Positions 1 to 7,247 of a stretch of DNA of 14,126 nucleotides are shown here, piece by piece (positions within the stretch are counted from its first letter, which is position 1; every line of letters begins with the position of its first letter). The notes under the pieces are model-generated. The model ran no database searches. It had not been told where the DNA came from and worked only from the letters and a program-made list of their open reading frames with translations. Source of the stretch: an uncultured Pirellulaceae bacterium (GTDB lineage Bacteria > Planctomycetota > Planctomycetia > Pirellulales > Pirellulaceae); NCBI GenBank assembly GCA_947259675.1, contig CAMYNE010000017.1, forward strand, positions 1 through 14,126, written 5' to 3'. A program made the translations under genes and the position numbers.

Positions 1-111
1 CCGGATGGTCTTCCTGGTACCGCTGACGATCGCACGGGCATAGACAATTTTGAGCAGCGCAATATCGGCCTGACGCTGTACGGTGGCTCCACCACCGGAG
101 TGATAGCGTAG
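1..111 (+). CDS. C-terminal end of an unidentified protein (partial, 5' truncated)
   Basis: Frame 1 is open from the first base to a TAG at 109-111 and encodes 36 residues ending TLYGGSTTGVIA. The residues have normal coding character (TADDRTGIDNFEQRNIGL), so this is most likely the tail of a gene that begins outside the window. The fragment is too short to name a family. It is followed 151 bp later by the TolC-like gene on the same strand, so the two could share a transcript, but the gap is large and no terminator is visible between them. Confidence 0.55.
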   Translation, partial: PDGLPGTADDRTGIDNFEQRNIGLTLYGGSTTGVIA

Positions 112-262
112 CGGTCAAGAGCCCGTTTATTGCGTCAAAAGGCTGTAAAACTATATGGGTCGTTCTGGATATTCGTATCCGTTTGTATTGATTGTTGCGC
201 GTCTTCCAGAATTGTCGAAAAAACAGACGAACCGATCCATTCATTCGTTTTTGAGACGCGCG

Positions 263-2050
263 ATGCGATATTGTATTCTGATCCTGACGATGCTGATCGG
301 TGGATCCTTTGGATGTCGAGCGTCCAACTCATCCCCAGAGTGCCCATTGTTGGGGACAACTGGTAAACACTCGGCTCGCATGATCGCATCCTCAAAGACG
401 AAACCCCGCTCCGCCTACAAACTCACGAACTCAGGTCTGGTTAACGACTCCCGCGGTCGTAACGAATTCAAGCTAAATGTCGTTGAAAAGTCAAAACCGG
501 CGGCTGCCCAGTTGAAGACGGCAGACGTAAAAAAAGACAGCCCCGAAGTAGGCTCACCTATCACTCCCGTCACGTATGTACAAGAACTGCCGTTTGAGCC
601 GATCGAGGACGCGAACCCACAGTCAACGATATCTAACTTGAACAGGCCCAGCGACAATACTCTGAATTCAGGAATTTCCCACGAAAGCGTGCAGTCCGAT
701 AGCGGAATGTATGTCGATCAAAGTGCCGGAGCGAACAGTCTTCCGATTGACCTTCCAACAGTGTTGCAGTTAGCAGGCGCCGATAATTGGAACGTCAAAC
801 TCGCTCGTGAAAAAGTCTGCGAAGCGAAAGCCAACTACGACTTGGCGGCTGCGGCCTGGCTACCTTCGATAACATTTGGAATGGGGTACAACCATCACGA
901 AGGCGAAATCCAGGCAACCAACGGAGTAGTCAGCACGGTTAGCCGCGGCTCGTTGTTTTTTGGCGGAGGAGCTTCGATCGCAAATATGCCTCTTGCGGGC
1001 GGTTCCGGTGGTCCATTGCGTTTGACCGCTGACCTCTCGATTGCGGAAGCAATTTATCGGCCACTCGCAGCTCGACAATTAGTAAATGCAGAACGCAAAG
1101 CGAAATCGAAAGTCTTTAATGACGTCATGCTTGAGTCGGCTCTTGCTTATTTTGACTTGGCTCAAGCACAATCCATGCTCGCAATTGCCTTGCAAAATCA
1201 GCAAGATGCAGAAGAACTATTTCGCCTCACCAGTGCCTTTGTTCAGGCAGGCAAAGGAACCGATGCAGATTCAAGTCGGATGCAAGTGGTTGTCAACCAG
1301 TCACGGTTACGAGTCGCGGAGAGGCAAGCTGCAATTCGTGTGGCTTCGAGTGAGCTGGCTCGTATCCTGCAACTGGATGAAACAAAACTTGACCCCGCGC
1401 TTGGCATCTATGCAAACGAAACGAATCTAGCGCCAATTCATCTGGTTGATCGCACGTTGCCGGTTGGCTCCCTGGTATCCAGCGCGCTGGCCTGTCGCCC
1501 AGATGTTGGAGAAGCGGAAGCACGTGCCCAAGCCGCAAAGACTCGAGTCGAACTGGAGAGAATGCGACCCTTGCTTCCGTATTTGCACGTCGGAGCAGGG
1601 GGCGGGGTGTTTGGTGGTGGCGAAGGCAGTTCCCTTCAAAAACTGGATGGACGCAGTGACATTGACATTCAATTGACATGGCAAATTGACAATCTAGGCA
1701 AAGGCACCCGCGCGGCAAAGAACGCAACACGCAGTCTGCTTACCCAGTCGATATACACCGGACGGGCAATCAAAGATCAGATTGAAAATGAGGTTTCAAC
1801 CGCGTATCACCAGGTCAACTTGTATGCCGAAACGATGCAGTTGGCTGAGACGAATGTTGCGGAAGCTACCAACGTGCTGAATAAGAACGAGCTCGCCATC
1901 AAGGGACTGGAAGGAATGCCATTGGAAGCGGTTCAATCGATTCAAACGCTTGCCCAGACTCGAAACGAATACCTGGACGCGGTGATGAACTATAATCGTT
2001 GGCAGCTAAGGCTGATTCGCGCCATCGGTCAACCGATCGCTAACAATTGA
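263..2050 (+). CDS. TolC-family outer membrane efflux protein, putative lipoprotein
   Basis: This encodes 595 residues when started at the ATG at 263. That start puts a short signal sequence first (MRYCILILTMLIGGSFGC), with a weak lipobox ending at Cys18. The frame is open back to an ATG at 155, but the extra 36 residues give no signal peptide. Residues 20-160 are polar and low in complexity, without a recognisable domain. Residues 160-595 show the two-part OEP pattern of TolC proteins: two long Ala/Gln/Glu-rich helical stretches (about 175-200 with 265-370, and 405-435 with 485-590) separated by Gly-rich beta segments (204-255, 440-480). By family knowledge it would form a trimeric outer-membrane channel for a tripartite exporter. 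No periplasmic adaptor or inner-membrane pump lies beside it, so its partner and substrate are unknown. The N-terminal linker is longer than in classical TolC proteins. Confidence 0.85.
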   Translation: MRYCILILTMLIGGSFGCRASNSSPECPLLGTTGKHSARMIASSKTKPRSAYKLTNSGLVNDSRGRNEFKLNVVEKSKPAAAQLKTADVKKDSPEVGSPITPVTYVQELPFEPIEDANPQSTISNLNRPSDNTLNSGISHESVQSDSGMYVDQSAGANSLPIDLPTVLQLAGADNWNVKLAREKVCEAKANYDLAAAAWLPSITFGMGYNHHEGEIQATNGVVSTVSRGSLFFGGGASIANMPLAGGSGGPLRLTADLSIAEAIYRPLAARQLVNAERKAKSKVFNDVMLESALAYFDLAQAQSMLAIALQNQQDAEELFRLTSAFVQAGKGTDADSSRMQVVVNQSRLRVAERQAAIRVASSELARILQLDETKLDPALGIYANETNLAPIHLVDRTLPVGSLVSSALACRPDVGEAEARAQAAKTRVELERMRPLLPYLHVGAGGGVFGGGEGSSLQKLDGRSDIDIQLTWQIDNLGKGTRAAKNATRSLLTQSIYTGRAIKDQIENEVSTAYHQVNLYAETMQLAETNVAEATNVLNKNELAIKGLEGMPLEAVQSIQTLAQTRNEYLDAVMNYNRWQLRLIRAIGQPIANN

Positions 2051-2055
2051 ATATT

Positions 2056-2086
2056 GAGTGGCGAGCGGCTAGAAGCGAGTGGCGAG
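2056..2086 (+). repeat. Short imperfect direct repeat after the TolC gene
   Basis: The 10-mer GAGTGGCGAG occurs at 2056-2065 and again at 2077-2086, 21 bp apart, with further GCGAG-like units around it. It lies 6 bp after the TolC stop, in the 97-bp gap between two convergent genes and about 100 bp from the heptamer array. It looks like intergenic repeat debris. No function is visible. Confidence 0.5.
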
Positions 2087-2147
2087 GCTTATCGGGTATC
2101 AACTATCTAGTCAAACAAACTCGCTATCTTGTCGAACCCTACTGGTC

Positions 2148-4418
2148 CTAAAAAGAAGAGACTCCGTCCCAAATCTCGGAACCAAAATTCCGCATTCCGC
2201 ATTCCGCATTCCGCATTCCGCATTCCGCATTCCGCATTCCGCATTCCGCATTCCGCATTCCGCATTCTACATCGGTTGCGTTGGCGGCAATAACTGTCTT
2301 ACCGCGTTTGTAGACCGTACCAGACTTGTTCGTGCGAATGCCGGAAACTGATAAAGCTACCTGATCCTCAAAATAGGCTCCCCCTCCGGACGGAGCAGGC
2401 GCCAGGCCACCGCCACCGCCGGCTGCGCCGATGGCTCCAGTTCGATCAGCACTTTTGAAACTTTGTTTGGCGATCCTTTGTGCGAATCCGCGACGTCCCC
2501 CAGTCGCTTCAAGGGCTTTGAGGTTTTCAACGGCCGCACCAAAATTCGCTCGAACATCTGACAACGCGTTGGCATCGGCATTTTCGTCGGCTAAGAATGA
2601 AGTGTACCGAGTCATGATGCCATGCTTCATCGATAGTTGTATGAGTTCTTTGACCAGTTCGTCGTTGTGACCATTGAGATCAATTTCGTCAATGATTTGA
2701 CCAATACGACGTGTCGCCCAGAGTTTTTCGACAAAACCGTTGGAATTGTCCTGTCCTTTATCCGCAAACTGAACTTCAAAGTCGTAAGTTTTCGTGTCTT
2801 TTCCGATCCTACCCGTGAGCTTGACTTCAGCTGTTCCCGATTCTTTGTAGCGACCTACGATAATGAGTTGCCCTCCGGCAAAGATATCCAGAGCTTCTTT
2901 GGGATAAACTCGGTTGACGATCTCGCCCTGCTCGACATCCATCACGTCGAAGTTGTAGCTAATTGCCGCGTCTGTCAAGACAGGCGACGCGATTTTCTGG
3001 TACAGTCGACTCACGGATGCCTCAATGTCCTGGTCCGGACCAACGTATTCGCTTTGGCCGTGGTTGGCATTCGAAAGTCGATCGATCAAACGACTATTGA
3101 CGTCATAACCGACACCAAAACTGATAAGTCGAGCAGCGTGCTTATTGTGAGTTTTTGTATTTTCGACGATTTTCATCTCGTTGACTTCGCCTACCGTCGG
3201 CCGACCATCTGTCAAGAATACGATGTAGTTTGGCAGCGAATCGTCCTTGATATTTTTCAGTGCAGCGGCCAAAGCTCCGTCAATGTTAGTGCTTCCACCG
3301 GAATTGATGCTGTTGATAAAGCCTAATGCTGAGGAGCGCGATTCTTCGTTATATCGCTGCAGTTCAGGGGCGAAGGCCTGAATTTCCGAGTCGTAGGCAA
3401 TTACGTTAAACAGGTCGTTTTCGTTCAAGTTATTCAACACGAATTTGGCTGCATCTCTGGCTTGGACGATTTTTTTCCCATTCATGCTGCCACTGCGATC
3501 AACGACAAACAATATGTTTTTGCGCGATTCACTTTCGCTGGATTTCTTGATTTCCGGACTCGCCAACAGAACAAAATAACCCTGGTCCTCGTCTTCCGGC
3601 CAAAAGCTGACAAGGCTGGCGCCAATTTTTCGATCGTCGGTGTCGTAAAGCAGTCGAAAATCGTTCACCGGAATATTATTTTTTGCCTCGACGCTCACAA
3701 CTGCGTTACGGTCATCGTCCCGCTCGACTTTGACATCATGCGTTGGGCTGTAAATGTTCTTGATTGGAGAGCCGCTTTGAATCGCCAATCGAAAACTTAC
3801 CTTTTCAATTGGCTTGGCCGTGTATTTTGCGGTTGAAAGCGGAAACAGATAGTCAACCGTTTTGCGATCTTTTTTTAGCAGCTGTGAATACTTGAGTGAG
3901 ACCGTTCGAGTTGCGCCAGCCGGCACAGGAAACACACTGGTCTTGAACATTCCGGTGCCAATCCATTCCAGCAACGCCGGATCTTTGTACCGCCGCACAT
4001 AGCCTTCATAAATCTCTCGAGCTTTGTCTGCAGGCAATAATTTCGCTTGCAGCTCTTTCCCATCCACCAGGAAAGTCAGCTGATCTATCGCACCGTCGTA
4101 AGGAAGAGGAAACACAAAGCTAACTTCCATCTGTCGCCTACCCATATTTTCGAACATCTGCGTGACCTGAGTTTGGGCAATTTGATCTTTGATAGTCGCG
4201 TCGATGGACAATTCCTTAATTCGATAAGAATCGCGATCAACGATCGGCGGAAGATGAGGTCGAGGTATTCGGAAATGTGGATGTCTGTGCTCCTGGCCAT
4301 CATCAGGAATCAACACACCTTGAGCGGACGACAATTGCCCTGTGAACAAAGTTGAGCAAACCGCTACGCAAATAAGAACCGCAAATGCAAAAAGACCGGA
4401 TTGATTGCGCAAGTTCAT
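2148..4418 (-). CDS. VIT and von Willebrand factor A domain protein, exported, with repeat-derived C-terminus
   Basis: The start at 4418 is preceded by GGAG seven bases upstream and gives a clear signal peptide (residues 1-33, ending QLSSAQ). The frame stays open to a TTG at 4529, but that extension has no export signal. The protein has 756 residues. A VIT domain (about 60-190) carries the typical VFPLPYDGAI and KAREIYEGY motifs. A VWA domain (about 300-480) has an intact metal-ion site: DRSGS (Asp307, Ser309, Ser311), Thr377 in GGSTN, and Asp404 in FLTDG. A helical region near 560-640 and a Gly/Pro linker (664-680) follow. This architecture matches bacterial relatives of inter-alpha-trypsin inhibitor heavy chains, which are extracytoplasmic and of unknown exact role. 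Residues 718-744 are ECGMRNA repeats encoded by a 7-bp tandem array, followed by FGSEIWDGVSSF. The natural C-terminus has probably been replaced or cut short. Confidence 0.9.
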   Translation of the reverse strand: MNLRNQSGLFAFAVLICVAVCSTLFTGQLSSAQGVLIPDDGQEHRHPHFRIPRPHLPPIVDRDSYRIKELSIDATIKDQIAQTQVTQMFENMGRRQMEVSFVFPLPYDGAIDQLTFLVDGKELQAKLLPADKAREIYEGYVRRYKDPALLEWIGTGMFKTSVFPVPAGATRTVSLKYSQLLKKDRKTVDYLFPLSTAKYTAKPIEKVSFRLAIQSGSPIKNIYSPTHDVKVERDDDRNAVVSVEAKNNIPVNDFRLLYDTDDRKIGASLVSFWPEDEDQGYFVLLASPEIKKSSESESRKNILFVVDRSGSMNGKKIVQARDAAKFVLNNLNENDLFNVIAYDSEIQAFAPELQRYNEESRSSALGFINSINSGGSTNIDGALAAALKNIKDDSLPNYIVFLTDGRPTVGEVNEMKIVENTKTHNKHAARLISFGVGYDVNSRLIDRLSNANHGQSEYVGPDQDIEASVSRLYQKIASPVLTDAAISYNFDVMDVEQGEIVNRVYPKEALDIFAGGQLIIVGRYKESGTAEVKLTGRIGKDTKTYDFEVQFADKGQDNSNGFVEKLWATRRIGQIIDEIDLNGHNDELVKELIQLSMKHGIMTRYTSFLADENADANALSDVRANFGAAVENLKALEATGGRRGFAQRIAKQSFKSADRTGAIGAAGGGGGLAPAPSGGGAYFEDQVALSVSGIRTNKSGTVYKRGKTVIAANATDVECGMRNAECGMRNAECGMRNAECGMRNFGSEIWDGVSSF
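2187..2267. repeat. Tandem heptamer array, 11 copies of ATTCCGC plus 4 bp
   Basis: Eleven perfect units of ATTCCGC run from 2187 to 2263, and 2264-2267 adds ATTC. On the minus strand the unit reads GCGGAAT and lies inside the 3' end of the VWA gene. A 7-bp unit shifts frame by one base per copy, so every frame through it gives the same stop-free cycle of residues (ECGMRNA). Only the sequence after the array depends on copy number. There are no spacers, so this is not a CRISPR array. Confidence 0.97.
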
Positions 4419-4425
4419 AGCTCGG

Positions 4426-4429
4426 CTCC
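4426..4429 (-). promoter_or_regulatory. Ribosome binding site of the VWA gene
   Basis: The minus strand reads GGAG seven bases before the ATG at 4418. This, with the signal peptide directly after it, decides the start over the upstream TTG at 4529. Confidence 0.7.
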
Positions 4430-4482
4430 GCGTTGGCGTTGAATTGGGTGATTTGTCTCGCAAATTGAAGACGTCTTTAGGA

Positions 4483-4504
4483 CCGAAAAAGTTCCCTTTT
4501 TCGG
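4483..4504. promoter_or_regulatory. Perfect 9-bp hairpin upstream of the VWA gene
   Basis: CCGAAAAAG at 4483-4491 and CTTTTTCGG at 4496-4504 are exact inverted repeats around the 4-base loop TTCC. The structure lies 65 bp before the VWA start. It could be a 5' untranslated stem-loop, an operator for a dimeric regulator, or an attenuator. No T-run follows it in either direction outside the stem, so it is not a classical terminator. Its role is inferred from position only. Confidence 0.45.
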
Positions 4505-4576
4505 GAGCATTCAGGAATAGATCAAGCAATAATCATTTAACGCAAGTCGGGGGCGTCGGTTTCGCAGAATTTCAAT

Positions 4577-4823
4577 TGGGTGCAACTCACTTATCTCGAT
4601 AGAATTGGCAAGAACCCCCGCATTCACGCGGCGGGAGTGTCACCTCTCGCCCGACGGGGATGCCAGATGATCGGCAAAAAAGAAAGGCTCCGACCATACA
4701 AATGTGGGGGCGTCCAACGAATGGCCGAACTTAGCTGTGCCAATGTTTTCTCATCGAGGTTGATAGTCAAGCTCCCACCGCGTAAACGCGGGGGCGTCTC
4801 CCGAGGCAGGCGAGTTGCACCCA
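4577..4823. mobile_element. 247-bp foldback (MITE-like) element with nested inverted repeats
   Basis: The ends are exact 12-bp inverted repeats (TGGGTGCAACTC at 4577-4588, its complement at 4812-4823). Similarity extends to 21 of 27 bases (4577-4603 against 4797-4823). A second inverted pair lies inside: 4615-4637 and 4772-4794 match at 20 of 23 bases, and each copy can itself fold into a GC-rich hairpin around CCGCG. The centre (4638-4771) is unpaired. No target-site duplication is evident and no transposase is present. It sits 26 bp after the stop of the gene that ends at 4850 and could also act as a transcript end. A 66-codon minus-strand ORF spans most of it but is probably incidental. 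Confidence 0.6.
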
Positions 4824-4849
4824 TATATATTTATAAACGAGGTTTAGAT

Positions 4850-6949
4850 TTACAACTTCAGAACGCTGAATAAATCGTGATATTGGTCGGTCCACAATGG
4901 CGCTGAATCGACTCTTCGTTGATCTGGCACGCGGGCGACGTCCAGGTTCGGAAGTTGGAAAATGGATTCATCCTCCGCAATCAAAATCCATTGTGAATCC
5001 TGAAGGGCATCTTCCGATTTGCCTTTGGCATGTATTTCGCGACTATGCCATCCCATTTCGCGGGCTAAACGATGAACGACCGGGGCCAGATCCAGGTGCA
5101 AGTTCGTTACATGGGCAGCAATCACGCCGCGTTTTGAAAGGTTCTTTTTAAAAAGTTCCATCGCTTCTATCGTAAGCAGATGGGCCGGAATTCCATCACT
5201 ACTGAACGCGTCCAGAATTAGTGCGTCATATTCTCGATTCTCTCGTTCCAGTACCAAACGACCGTCACCTAGAACGACCTCAATATGGGCTTCTGAATCA
5301 CTCAAACAGGTGAAGTAGGTTTGCGCGATGTCAACGCAGTCAGGATTGATCTCGATGAATTCGTAACGATCCCCTTCCCGTCCGTAACTTGCAAGCGTCC
5401 CAATTCCCAGTCCGATCACGCCAACCTTGACCGGTTGATCTTCAAATGAAGTTAACAATCGACCAACTCCACTATCGAATCCATAATATGTTGTTGGCTG
5501 ATTTCGGTTTGGCTCATTTAGTTGGATGCCATGCAGCGTTCGGCCATGTGCCAGTGCCGTCCCTGCCTTGGTTTCGAATACCTTGAGAACGCCAAAGAAA
5601 CTACGGCTGTTAATCAACGCCTTGGACGAACGCGAACTCGCACCAAGGGTCAACGTGATCATTACAAGTACGATTGCCAACCAGCCAAACCGGGAAACCG
5701 GTTTCTCGTGGGCGTCACTTGTTTTCCAGGTTTGGGAGCTGAAAAACACGACGATCCCCAATACCCATGTCAGACAGAGACCGGCTGTCAATTCAAAAAA
5801 AGTTGAAAAGATCATCGGACAAATCAATCCCACAAAAACACCCCCTAACGCTCCGCCGCCAGACAGGAAAGCGTAATAGGTGGTCAAGTATTTGGGGTCT
5901 GGCTTTAATCTTGCAACCTCACCATGGCTTAACATGCAGACCAAAAATAGAATCGACATGTAATAGCCAATTTCCAAAGGCAATGAATGAATCCACGAAA
6001 CAGATCCAATCAGCTTCCATCCGACGAGGCAGGCGATTAAAGCAGCTGCGTAGACCTTTGGGCGATACCAGTCGGGTCGATCAAAACAGATAATAAAACT
6101 GAGCAAATAAAGGCTTAGCGGCAACACCCAAAGGAAGGGAATGACAGCGATGTCCTGGCAAACATGATTGGTGATCGCCAACAACATCATCGATGCAAAC
6201 GCCGCGAATCCAGCCCAAACAACATGCACGCTGGCGGATGGGGCCTTGGTATCTGTTTCGACTGAGTCTGTCTCTGGCAAATCGTTGATTTTCGTCTGGG
6301 CAAGTCCAAAAAGAAGCCAAACCTGAATTCCAGCAAACAGGACGAACGCGATTGACCAAGTCACGGACTGGGCCGCGACAGACATAATCGGTTCAACAAT
6401 AAACGGATAGGTCAACAAGGCGGCAAGTGAGCCGATATTAGATAATGCGTAGAGTCGATAGACGCTTTTATCACACACTCGATAACTCAACCAAGCCTGC
6501 ACCAATGGACCAGTACTTGAAAGCACGAAATAGGGTAGGCCTACGTGAACCGACAAAAGGCACAGTAAATGAATAATCGGACCTTCCAGCCCGGTTGGTT
6601 TCCAACCGTTCGATGGTTGGATCGGCAATACACAAATTGCGGCGACCAGCAAAATCGCATGGATGATCGCTTGGCGTTTCGGCGCAAATAGCCTCGTCAA
6701 AAAATGAGCGTAGAGGTATCCTCCGAAAAGCAGCACTTGAAAGAACAACATGCAAGTTGTCCAAACTGCCGGTGTTCCGCCGAACCATGGCAACACGCAT
6801 TTGCTAATCACAGGTTGCACCTGAAAAACCAGAAATGCCCCCAACAAGATCGCGGCTGCGAATGGAATGAGTGCGACTCGTGTCAAGTCTTTGTTCACTG
6901 AATCCTCTACTTGTTCAACGATCCGAACTTTCGTTCTCAGGCGATTCAT
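4850..6949 (-). CDS. Fused polytopic membrane / spermidine synthase-like protein
   Basis: From the ATG at 6949 the protein has 699 residues. A TTG at 6967 adds six more, and neither start has a strong ribosome binding site. Residues 25-440 contain about ten to twelve hydrophobic membrane segments, beginning ALIPFAAAILLGAFLVFQVQPVISK, the typical opening of fused MFS/spermidine-synthase proteins. Residues 445-699 form a soluble Rossmann domain of the spermidine synthase type. It has LHGIQL, a nucleotide-binding loop VIGLGIGTLASYG, the acidic FIEINP strand end, GDGRLVLE, and LILDAFSSDGIP where SpeE enzymes carry the catalytic Asp. By family knowledge the domain binds decarboxylated or ordinary S-adenosylmethionine. 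Its true acceptor is unproven, and no speD or speA homologue lies nearby. The gene appears to be monocistronic. Confidence 0.85.
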   Translation of the reverse strand: MNRLRTKVRIVEQVEDSVNKDLTRVALIPFAAAILLGAFLVFQVQPVISKCVLPWFGGTPAVWTTCMLFFQVLLFGGYLYAHFLTRLFAPKRQAIIHAILLVAAICVLPIQPSNGWKPTGLEGPIIHLLCLLSVHVGLPYFVLSSTGPLVQAWLSYRVCDKSVYRLYALSNIGSLAALLTYPFIVEPIMSVAAQSVTWSIAFVLFAGIQVWLLFGLAQTKINDLPETDSVETDTKAPSASVHVVWAGFAAFASMMLLAITNHVCQDIAVIPFLWVLPLSLYLLSFIICFDRPDWYRPKVYAAALIACLVGWKLIGSVSWIHSLPLEIGYYMSILFLVCMLSHGEVARLKPDPKYLTTYYAFLSGGGALGGVFVGLICPMIFSTFFELTAGLCLTWVLGIVVFFSSQTWKTSDAHEKPVSRFGWLAIVLVMITLTLGASSRSSKALINSRSFFGVLKVFETKAGTALAHGRTLHGIQLNEPNRNQPTTYYGFDSGVGRLLTSFEDQPVKVGVIGLGIGTLASYGREGDRYEFIEINPDCVDIAQTYFTCLSDSEAHIEVVLGDGRLVLERENREYDALILDAFSSDGIPAHLLTIEAMELFKKNLSKRGVIAAHVTNLHLDLAPVVHRLAREMGWHSREIHAKGKSEDALQDSQWILIAEDESIFQLPNLDVARVPDQRRVDSAPLWTDQYHDLFSVLKL

Positions 6950-7194
6950 TTGCTCACGAACCGACAAATCGTTGTTGACCTACTGTTACGCTTTACTCTT
7001 GCTGCGAGTTGGCTATGGGGAGATCAAAAGCTCAGCTTCATGAGCATAAAAACTGAGATTTGCGAAACAAATAATGATTGGAGCGATCAACCGGTAATTG
7101 CCGAATGTTTCGCGTGAACCAAGCGGACGATCGAGCAGGAATTCTTCCGTTTTGTTTTCCGGATCGAAAATCGGGCAACCCTTTATTTCGAGCG
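6950..7194. other. Intergenic region expected to hold the promoter of the 4850-6949 gene
   Basis: No credible gene is present here. Because a terminator closes the upstream minus-strand unit at 7195-7222, a promoter for the membrane/spermidine-synthase gene must lie in this stretch. I could not pick out confident -35 and -10 boxes. A small inverted repeat (GCTCA/TGAGC, 7030-7045) is the only visible structure. Confidence 0.35.
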
Positions 7195-7231
7195 AAAAAA
7201 AAGCCGGCTGAATTCAGCCGGCACGTTTTTT
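7195..7231 (-). terminator. Strong intrinsic terminator (palindromic stem with T-runs on both sides)
   Basis: 7203-7222 is a perfect 20-bp palindrome with a GCCGGC end. On the minus strand it is followed at once by eight T (eight A at 7195-7202 on the plus strand), 25 bases after the stop of the 7248-9038 gene. On the plus strand six T follow at 7226-7231, so it may work both ways, although no plus-strand gene ends here. Confidence 0.88.
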
Positions 7232-7247
7232 GGGGTAGGGTCATGGT

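Noticed and set aside
2187..2267. Possible CRISPR array
   Set aside because: The repeats are contiguous 7-mers without spacers, and no cas gene is present.
2079..2351. Plus-strand ORF made of repeated FRIPHSA residues
   Set aside because: This is only the other-strand reading of the heptamer array. The residues outside the array have no protein-like character.
2637..3326. 229-codon plus-strand ORF
   Set aside because: It is antisense to the VWA domain, whose residues and metal-site motifs are clearly the coding frame. No signal or motif on the plus strand.
4419..4529. N-terminal extension of the VWA gene from a TTG
   Set aside because: The extension contains the perfect hairpin, lacks a signal, and would displace the signal peptide that follows the well-supported ATG at 4418.
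4624..4824. 66-codon minus-strand ORF inside the foldback element
   Set aside because: Its start and much of its length are the inverted repeats themselves. No ribosome binding site or family was seen, so it is treated as part of the element.
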